A stretch of DNA of 20,002 nt from UBA1081 sp964454355 (GTDB lineage Bacteria; Bacillota; Clostridia; Oscillospirales; Acutalibacteraceae), in NCBI GenBank assembly GCA_964454355.1, contig CAYVTA010000028.1, forward strand, positions 1 to 20,002, written 5' to 3'. Made by a program: the position numbers and the translations under genes. Below, piece after piece: positions 12,798 to 20,002 of this stretch (the stretch's first letter is position 1; each line of letters opens with the position of its first letter). A model generated the notes under the pieces. That model saw nothing but the letters and a program-made list of their open reading frames with translations, had not been told where the DNA came from and did not search any database.

Positions 12798-15700
12798 CTC
12801 TCCAATCCTACAACCTTTCTTTGTGTCTGTTCATCATCGTCGGGCCCACCCAAGTCTGCACTTTCTCTTTCTCGCTTGTCCATATTTAAAAGTGCATCAA
12901 CTGCCGCAAGACGTTCAATCTTTGCCTGCAGCTCTGCTTCCTGGGGGAACTCTTTTGTACATTCAACCTTTGCTGTTTCAAACTGCTTTTTTGTTTCTTC
13001 AAGGTTTTCCTTTGTAATTTCAAGTCTCTTTGCAAGTCCCTCTATGGCATTATCAAGTCTTTGCAAATTACCGAAAACGTCCGCACCAAGCTCCACCTTA
13101 TAGCTCAAATTGCCTTTTAGAGTTATATGGAAAAGCTTTGTAACCGTATCAAAGGAAAGGTCCATTGAAAAACCTCTGTAATCACCGATATGCGTAGCAT
13201 CTGCAGAAACCATCCTCTTGCATCTTTCAAGTAGTGCTTTGCCCGCCTTTTCTTTGTCCGAATACGAAAGTCCGTCAATAGTCATGGGATAGAAGGTGTC
13301 CTCTTTCTTCGGATATTTTGATGCAATCTCAATATCCCCTTCAAAGGCCTTAATTCGCTCTGTAAGCTCCGCAATAGTCCTGGGGTATTCCTTTATTACC
13401 TTGTCCTCAAGCTCGTATCTCTGGCTTAAGAAACTGGATTTTAAAAGTTTTAATTTCGCTACCTGTGTATCTAAATCCATTTTTTCTTTAATGTACGGAT
13501 TACCCGTTGCCAAAGCCTTGATTTCCGCATAGGAAAGTGCCGTTTCGTCAATATCCTCTGCACTTCGTACAGGTGATTTACTTGTCATAATCTGTGATAT
13601 GAATTTCTGCTTATTCTCAACAAGCTGCCACATATAGCTGTCAAAGGTATCTTTAGTTACATACCTACGGATATGTACATCGGAATTTGTGTTACCCTGA
13701 CGTATAATTCTTCCTGCTCTTTGCTCCAAATCGGCAGGCCTCCAAGGGCAGTCCAGGTCGTGGGATGCATACAACAGCCTTTGTACATTTGTACCTGCAC
13801 CCATTTTAGGTGTAGAGCCTATAAGTATTCTTACATCGCCCTTCCTCACCTTTGAAAAGAGTTCTTTCTTCTTTACCTCTGTATCGGCATTATGTATGAA
13901 CTCAATTTCATGTTCGGGTACTCCCATTCTAATAAGCTTTTCCTTAATATCCGTATACACATTAAAGGAGCCATCATTTTTAGGCGTTGAAAGGTCACAG
14001 AATACAAGCTGCGTTCCTTTTATAGCCGTAGTTTCCTGCCAGATTTCAAAAACCTCATCCATGCAAGCAGATACCTTTGTTCCTTCTTCATCGGGAAGTA
14101 ACGGATTTATGAGTCTTTGGTCAAGTGCCAGCTTTCTTCCGTCATTTGTAATTTTCAGCATATTATCCTCCGATGGGTCAACCATTTTGTTTCTCACTCT
14201 TTCCGCACGTTCAGATAATTCTGCTACCATGTCCCTTTGTATCTTGGTAGGCTCTACGGCAATAGTTTTATAGTGTGGCTCAGGTGTGGGCAAATTAAGC
14301 ATATCTGCAGTCTGTATATCTGCAACATCCTTGAACATTGCCATAAGCTCGGGAAGGTTAAAGAACTTTGCAAACCTTGTTTTTGCTCTGTAACCCGTGC
14401 CCTCAGGTGCAAGCTCAATTGCTGTAATTGTTTCACCAAAGGTTGATGCCCAGGCGTCAAAGTGTTGTAGACCCCTTTCCTGCAGCGTGTGATACTGTAA
14501 ATATCTCTGCATTGTATACAGCTCCACCATACTGTTTGAAACGGGAGTACCTGTAGCAAATATAACGCCCTTACCGCCTGTAATTTGGTCAAGGTACTGT
14601 GTTTTCATAAAAAGGTCGCTTGACTTTTGTGCTTCTGTCTGTGCTATACCGCCAACATTACGCATTTTTGTGTAAAGATATAGGTTTTTGTAATAATGTG
14701 CTTCATCCACAAAAATTCTGTCAACACCCAGCTCTTCAAAGGTAACAACATCGTCCTTTCGGCTTTGTTCGTTCAATCTTTCAAGCCTTGCTTCAATGCT
14801 CCTTTTTGACTTCTCAAGCTGTTTTATTGTGAACCTTTCTGCCTTTTCCGATTTTGCCGAGATAATTCCCTCCATTATCTCGTCTCTTTGCGTTTCAAGG
14901 ATAGCAATCTGTCTTTCAACAGACATAGGTATTTTCTCAAACTGGCTATGCCCGATAATTACCGCATCGTAATCTCCTGTTGCAATTCTTCCGCAGAATT
15001 TCTTACGGTTCTTTGTTTCAAAGTCCTTTTTAGTGGCAACAAGGATATTTGCCGCAGGATAAAGCTGTAAAAACTCTGCCGCCCACTGCTCCGTTAAGTG
15101 ATTAGGCACAACAAAGAGTGACTTATTACAAAGCCCCAGTCTCTTACTCTCCATTGCTGCCGCAACCATAGTCCAGGTCTTGCCTGCACCAACTACGTGA
15201 CCAAGAAGTGAATTACCGCCATACATAATTCTTGCAACAGCATTCTCCTGATGCTTACGGAGTGCTATTTCAGGGTTCATTCCGCTGAAAGTTATGTGAC
15301 TTCCGTCATATTCACGGGGTCTGGTGGAATTAAACCTTTCATTGTAAAGCTGGGTTAATCGCTCTCGTCTTGCAGGGTCTCTCCAAATCCAATTCTCAAA
15401 CTCCGCTTTGATTAAGTCCTGCTTCTGCTGTGCAATAGTAGTTTCCTTTTTATTCAGAACAGGTTTCTTTTTGCCCTCTGCATCCTCCACATAATCAAAA
15501 ATGCGTACATCCTTGAGGTTTAGAGTTTCCTCAATAATCTTGTACGCATTTATTCTGTGAGTGCCGAATGTATTTGTAGCTTTTACGCCCTTGTCATAGC
15601 TTTTGTTTGTAATGGACCATTCGCCTGTAATGGGCGAATATTTAACATCAATCTTATCTCTTGCATACCACCCCGGTGATAAAAGTTCATAAACAAACTT

Positions 15701-18700
15701 CTTTATATCCTCAGGCGGTATCCAGGTTGAACCGAGCCTTACCGTAATCTCACTTGCCGACAAGTCTTTAGGCTGAACCTTTTTTAATGCTTCTACGTTC
15801 ACCTTAAAGCGTTCATCAGTTTGTGCTAAAAGCTCTGCTGTTCTTAATTTCTGCCTTACATTGCCTGAAAGATACTCATCTGCCGTTAAATACTTATCGA
15901 ATACAATACTGCTGCCTTCGGTGTATTTAGTATTTAAGAATATAACATTTTCAAGCTCTGTATATATCTCTTCCTCGATTTTTCCTGTGAGAGACATCAT
16001 AAATTCCATATCGACCTTCGCCTTTTCGCCAAGCGAAACTGCCAAAGCCTCAGATGCCGTGTCAACCTTTGTAATCTCTTGCTTTGCGCCGATTGTTCGT
16101 TTTGTGAACATATCAGCTTTTCTTTCAAGCTCACCGTTTTCGTTGATGATTTCCAATGAGCAAAGAAGGAAATAACTGCTGTCATCGGAGAACGCCATTG
16201 CATTACCACGGGAATTTATGAGTCCGTATTTTTGTGTAAAGTCATCATAAAGAGTATTAAGCTTGTCCTGATGTGCTTTTATAGCATAATCTGAATACCC
16301 CTCTGTCTGATACTCTATAAGCTCACGAACACAATCACGGATTCCTATCATACCCTTAATACGGTTCTGTGCCGTTGCATTAAGCTCAACCTTACGCATT
16401 ACACTGTTTTCACGGAAATATATCTCTCCATCAACTACCGTATAGCTGAAATTTCTTACATTGGGGTCTGCAGGGATAGATAAATCCTCCTCGTTTGAAA
16501 TATCTTCTACCTCATATTCTGTAAAGCTTGCGTGAATGTTCTGTATTGCATCATTCAACTGTTCTGAAAGCTCTGCATTTTCATAAGGCATACAAGTAGG
16601 TGTCGGACCGAAAGGACCACTTACCATCTGCATTTCACCAAGTATCATATCGGGATTATCCACAAAATACTGATTGACAGCTATACCGCTTTCAAGTTCA
16701 CCTAAATGAACCCAATTGGGCATAATATCTGTCATTCGGTCACGTTTTTGTAAGAAAAGGATATCCGCCGTAACCTCTGTACCTGCATTTTTAAGGAAAG
16801 CATTATTCGGAAGTCTTATAGCTCCTACAAGGTCGGCTCTCTGTGCGATATATTGTCTCACTTTAGAGTTTCGCTTGTCCATTGTTCCACTTGTTGTAAT
16901 GAACGCAACAATACCACCTGGGCGAACCTTGTCAAGCGTTTTAGCAAAGAAATAGTCATGTATAAGGAAATTATGCTTGTTATATTTCTTATCGGAAAGC
17001 TTGTAATCACCAAAGGGCACATTACCGATAGCCACATCAAAGAAGCTGTCAGGCAGCGTTGTGTCCTCAAAACCCTGTATCGCTATGGAGTTTTTTTGAT
17101 AAAGCTGCTGTGCAATTCTGCCTGTAATTGAGTCGATTTCAATACCATAAATTTTGCTGTCGCTCATGCTCTCGGGCACAAGTCCCATAAAGTTACCTAT
17201 ACCGCAGGAAGGTTCCAAGATATTGCCCTCTCTGAACCCCATGTTTTCCAAAGCCTTATACATAGCTTTTATAATTACGGGTGAAGTGTAATGAGCATTA
17301 AGTGTAGATGCTCTTGCCTGTTCATATTCTGCCTCGGTGAGTGCTCCTTTCAGTTCCGTGTATTCGTTTGCCCAATTAGACTTGCTTTCATCAAAGGCAT
17401 CTGCCAAACCGCCCCAGCCAACATACTGTGCAAGAATTTCCTGTTCTTCGGGGTTTGCCAGTCTGTGTTCAGCCTCACACTCTTTTAGAACCCTGATTGC
17501 CTCCATATTCTTACGGAACTTTTCTTTTGCCCCGCCGTAACCAAGCTCGTCATTATCAATCACAAAATTTGTCCTGTTCATTAAGGGTATTTCGGGGTAA
17601 ACAATGGTATTTGCCACCTTTACAGGCTTCGCCTTTTCAAATTCCGGGACAATTGTTTCTTCTTGTACTTCTTCCAAAACAATCTCTATCCCGTTTTCCT
17701 TAATATAAAGTTTGACAATATCTTCGTCTCCCTCAACTCCTGTAACATTTCCGTCAGCATTATACATAACACGAATGTCTTCACCATTGTATACGAGCGT
17801 TTCTTCTGCCTTATAAAAGCCCTGGCTTTTTATGTTTCTGAACCACTCAACAGCAAAGGAAGATAAGCTCTGTGCCGACACATTACCCTCTTCAACAGAT
17901 TGATAAATGCCCATTCCGTCAAGCCTGTATGTTAAAGGTATAAGTCTACCGTTTTCACGGTCAATTTCAAACATCATTTCAGGGTCGTTCATAACGTCCC
18001 CTTCCTGGATATATGTATGTGCAATTACAATGACATCATCGTTTATTTTGTTTATATGCAGCGGCATATATCCGCCTGACTCAAACCTGGTATACAAAGC
18101 ATCGCCGACAATTATCTCCGGAGCCAAGTTTTTAATGAAGTTATAGTTTATTTGCTCGTATGTTGGTCGTGAAACAGGAGGTCTTGTTGCCTTTTCCCAT
18201 TCTTCCTTTGCAACCCTGAGAGCAGTTTCTTCATCCCAAGGTACATCTCTGGGGCTATCTTCTGAAATGTCTTCTTCTGGGTTATCCCTCAATGCCTTTT
18301 CCAAGGATAAGATTTTAAGGCTTGTTTTATCCTCCGCTGTAATGACAACATCAAAGCCGTTTTCAGTTAAAATATTCATATTGTCTTCCAGCTTATTTTT
18401 CGGGAAACCGCACACAGTATGTATTTTTTCATCAATATGCTTTGTTGTGAGCTTCAAGCCTAAAAACAAGCCTGCTTTTTCAGCATCAGCATCGTAAGCT
18501 TCGTAAAAATCACCAACGGGAATTAGTGCGATTGTTTCACCATCGTCATCTTCGTGTAATTTTTCAAGGTATGCTTCAAGGCTCATTTCAGGCTCTTTCG
18601 CCTCTTCCTTCTTTATCACTCTTTCTATACCAGGGAACAGATTATATGTGCCATTTGCGTAGCTTTCGACAACATCATTTGCTTCCTTTATCCATTTGTA

Positions 18701-20002
18701 ATAACGGTCATCCTCTTTTGTTTCAAGTAAAAGGCTTCTCAATTCGCTCTGTATTTCCTTAAGCTTACCCTCGTCATCTAACTGTTCTTTAATTATGGGT
18801 ATCGCTTTATAGTGGTCCGTCCCATAAGGGAAAGGACGATATTTTTCCTCGGGTACACCGCTATATGCATAGTATATGCTCCGGGCAACCTGTATCTTTT
18901 CGTATTCAGGCATATACTCAATATCCTTATCGGCAATGTACCTGCCGAGTTTCATAAGCAAGCTTATTCGTTTAGCTACATGAGTCCAGGGAATAGTTAT
19001 TTTATCATAAGGTTTTTTAATATCTCCCTTACTCAATGTCAAGCCCTTGCTGTCATGGTCTTCCCAACCAACACCGCTTACAGCATGAGAGCTTCCGCCT
19101 ATGCCGTATTCATCCTTCAAAAAGTCTGCTCGTTTTTTAGTATCCTGTTCCCTTAAAAAGAACGATATGATACGCATTTTGCTGTCAGAAACATTAGCAC
19201 CCTTTGAAATTACTGAATCAATCTCATTCTGGGTGATGAATCTTTTACCATTAAAGGGTACATATTCGACCTCGTTATACATTTTTCGAGGAATTAGCAA
19301 TTCATCAAGGTCACTTATTACCTCTTCTGCACTTCTTACATAATATTTCGGGAAGCTTTCTGTTTTGTCATAGACCTCTTTTACGGTTTTGATGATTTTA
19401 TCACGTCTTCTTTCATCTCCTAAAGCTTCTGCCATGGCTTTTTCATGCTCAGGGTATCCGCCGCTGACTTTGAACTCTTCAAAATCGCCTTCTTGAAAGT
19501 AATTCCATATCCAGTGAGCAATTTCAACCTTTTCGTTATGCATTGCCGCAAGAATTTCACTTTGAGGCATATACCGTCCTGCTTCTAAAAGCTCTCGTAT
19601 TCGTTTTTCTGCCTGCTCCCAGGTAAGCGTATAGTCTACGCTTTTGTTTTCCCTGCCGTACTGTATTTTTATACCGCCTTCATCTGCCCAGACGGAAACC
19701 TCCTTCCCGTCTATGACAAAGCCCTTTCCACCTCTGCGGTATTCTTTTTTCAGAATTCTAATATTTTCCGAGACAGGTTTTTGTTTGCTAAACTGAATGT
19801 ATATATGTGCTTTCCCGTGTTCTTCATTGGGTCCGTCACATAAAACCTTGTCAATTATTTGCTGTGGCACAGAAAAAGCAGAGCCTGTAAGTCGCTCTGC
19901 TTCTCTCTGCATGTTCAATTGTACATTCGAGTCCTCAGCTAACTCAAATATACTCAGCTGTGAACTAACTGTTTCAACACTACCTCTTCTGCGGAATGAC
20001 GG
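12794..20002 (-). CDS. Polyvalent conjugation protein: MutS-I-like, N6-methylase-like and SNF2 helicase domains (cut by right edge)
   Basis: The frame stays open to 20002. A TTG at 19918 and an ATG at 19912 exist, but the 28 codons upstream encode PSFRRRGSV...QLSIFEL, similar to the linker before this region in related proteins, so the true start is probably beyond the window. Counting from 19918 as residue 1: two related segments lie at 12-145 and 226-352. A MutS domain I-like stretch (VGDFYEAYDADAEKAGLFLGL) lies at 445-535. A methyltransferase fold with EPSCGIGNF (902-910) and GNVPFGDY (965-972) has Val in place of the first Pro of NPPF. The SNF2 helicase (about 1555-2100) has GHVVGAGKT (1573-1581), DEAHYYKN (1738-1745), ATGTPVSNS and QRAGRIIRQG. 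A coiled coil forms the end. It resembles the giant polyvalent proteins of Tn1549-type elements, thought to process or protect incoming DNA. It overlaps the DUF3848 gene as ATGA. Substrate and methylase activity are unproved. Confidence 0.88.
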   Translation of the reverse strand, partial: PSFRRRGSVETVSSQLSIFELAEDSNVQLNMQREAERLTGSAFSVPQQIIDKVLCDGPNEEHGKAHIYIQFSKQKPVSENIRILKKEYRRGGKGFVIDGKEVSVWADEGGIKIQYGRENKSVDYTLTWEQAEKRIRELLEAGRYMPQSEILAAMHNEKVEIAHWIWNYFQEGDFEEFKVSGGYPEHEKAMAEALGDERRRDKIIKTVKEVYDKTESFPKYYVRSAEEVISDLDELLIPRKMYNEVEYVPFNGKRFITQNEIDSVISKGANVSDSKMRIISFFLREQDTKKRADFLKDEYGIGGSSHAVSGVGWEDHDSKGLTLSKGDIKKPYDKITIPWTHVAKRISLLMKLGRYIADKDIEYMPEYEKIQVARSIYYAYSGVPEEKYRPFPYGTDHYKAIPIIKEQLDDEGKLKEIQSELRSLLLETKEDDRYYKWIKEANDVVESYANGTYNLFPGIERVIKKEEAKEPEMSLEAYLEKLHEDDDGETIALIPVGDFYEAYDADAEKAGLFLGLKLTTKHIDEKIHTVCGFPKNKLEDNMNILTENGFDVVITAEDKTSLKILSLEKALRDNPEEDISEDSPRDVPWDEETALRVAKEEWEKATRPPVSRPTYEQINYNFIKNLAPEIIVGDALYTRFESGGYMPLHINKINDDVIVIAHTYIQEGDVMNDPEMMFEIDRENGRLIPLTYRLDGMGIYQSVEEGNVSAQSLSSFAVEWFRNIKSQGFYKAEETLVYNGEDIRVMYNADGNVTGVEGDEDIVKLYIKENGIEIVLEEVQEETIVPEFEKAKPVKVANTIVYPEIPLMNRTNFVIDNDELGYGGAKEKFRKNMEAIRVLKECEAEHRLANPEEQEILAQYVGWGGLADAFDESKSNWANEYTELKGALTEAEYEQARASTLNAHYTSPVIIKAMYKALENMGFREGNILEPSCGIGNFMGLVPESMSDSKIYGIEIDSITGRIAQQLYQKNSIAIQGFEDTTLPDSFFDVAIGNVPFGDYKLSDKKYNKHNFLIHDYFFAKTLDKVRPGGIVAFITTSGTMDKRNSKVRQYIAQRADLVGAIRLPNNAFLKNAGTEVTADILFLQKRDRMTDIMPNWVHLGELESGIAVNQYFVDNPDMILGEMQMVSGPFGPTPTCMPYENAELSEQLNDAIQNIHASFTEYEVEDISNEEDLSIPADPNVRNFSYTVVDGEIYFRENSVMRKVELNATAQNRIKGMIGIRDCVRELIEYQTEGYSDYAIKAHQDKLNTLYDDFTQKYGLINSRGNAMAFSDDSSYFLLCSLEIINENGELERKADMFTKRTIGAKQEITKVDTASEALAVSLGEKAKVDMEFMMSLTGKIEEEIYTELENVIFLNTKYTEGSSIVFDKYLTADEYLSGNVRQKLRTAELLAQTDERFKVNVEALKKVQPKDLSASEITVRLGSTWIPPEDIKKFVYELLSPGWYARDKIDVKYSPITGEWSITNKSYDKGVKATNTFGTHRINAYKIIEETLNLKDVRIFDYVEDAEGKKKPVLNKKETTIAQQKQDLIKAEFENWIWRDPARRERLTQLYNERFNSTRPREYDGSHITFSGMNPEIALRKHQENAVARIMYGGNSLLGHVVGAGKTWTMVAAAMESKRLGLCNKSLFVVPNHLTEQWAAEFLQLYPAANILVATKKDFETKNRKKFCGRIATGDYDAVIIGHSQFEKIPMSVERQIAILETQRDEIMEGIISAKSEKAERFTIKQLEKSKRSIEARLERLNEQSRKDDVVTFEELGVDRIFVDEAHYYKNLYLYTKMRNVGGIAQTEAQKSSDLFMKTQYLDQITGGKGVIFATGTPVSNSMVELYTMQRYLQYHTLQERGLQHFDAWASTFGETITAIELAPEGTGYRAKTRFAKFFNLPELMAMFKDVADIQTADMLNLPTPEPHYKTIAVEPTKIQRDMVAELSERAERVRNKMVDPSEDNMLKITNDGRKLALDQRLINPLLPDEEGTKVSACMDEVFEIWQETTAIKGTQLVFCDLSTPKNDGSFNVYTDIKEKLIRMGVPEHEIEFIHNADTEVKKKELFSKVRKGDVRILIGSTPKMGAGTNVQRLLYASHDLDCPWRPADLEQRAGRIIRQGNTNSDVHIRRYVTKDTFDSYMWQLVENKQKFISQIMTSKSPVRSAEDIDETALSYAEIKALATGNPYIKEKMDLDTQVAKLKLLKSSFLSQRYELEDKVIKEYPRTIAELTERIKAFEGDIEIASKYPKKEDTFYPMTIDGLSYSDKEKAGKALLERCKRMVSADATHIGDYRGFSMDLSFDTVTKLFHITLKGNLSYKVELGADVFGNLQRLDNAIEGLAKRLEITKENLEETKKQFETAKVECTKEFPQEAELQAKIERLAAVDALLNMDKRERESADLGGPDDDEQTQRKVVGLER

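Overview
The window reads as the DNA-processing and coupling end of an integrative and conjugative element of the Tn1549/Tn5382 type, as found in gut Clostridia (Oscillospiraceae/Ruminococcaceae-like). Four things suggest this: the gene order helicase/methylase polyprotein - DUF3848 - MobC - relaxase - PcfB - VirD4 - Maff2/VirB2-like - TrbL/VirB6-like; fairly low G+C (about 40% in a counted core line); AGGAGG-type ribosome sites with several TTG and GTG starts; and a three-SLH-domain surface protein. The species cannot be named. Every gene I accept is on the minus strand, so the window is read here from right to left.

Layout in the direction of transcription. (i) 20002-12794: a very large polyvalent protein, cut by the right edge, with a MutS domain I-like segment, an N6-methylase-like fold and an SNF2/DEAH helicase. 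(ii) 12797-12438: a DUF3848 protein, overlapping (i) as ATGA. (iii) 12438-12363: a cluster of inverted repeats, the best oriT candidate. (iv) 12334-10031: mobC, relaxase and pcfB, all overlapping. (v) A terminator-like hairpin, then cargo block A (9943-4026): an 1835-residue secreted protein with 17 Cys/His-rich units, six Ig-like units and SLH repeats, followed by a small exported protein. (vi) A strong terminator, then virD4 (3947-2046) and a Maff2-family small membrane protein (2056-1733). (vii) A 14-bp hairpin, then cargo block B (1565-414): a very AT-rich PIN-domain gene with its own consensus promoter and a strong terminator. (viii) 297-1: the start of a TrbL/VirB6-like channel protein, cut by the left edge.

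How the genes fit together: MobC and the relaxase nick and bind DNA at oriT. The polyvalent helicase probably helps process or protect the transferred DNA. PcfB adapts the relaxosome to the VirD4 coupling ATPase. Maff2 and TrbL belong to the type IV secretion channel. The two cargo blocks interrupt this series at pcfB|virD4 and maff2|trbL. Both are bracketed by hairpins, so they look like conjugative counterparts of phage morons. The terminators before virD4 and trbL leave no room for a promoter, which implies read-through or antitermination for the core genes.

No rRNA, tRNA, CRISPR array, transposase or integrase is visible. Intergenic stretches are all short (under 170 bases) and their contents are listed as features.
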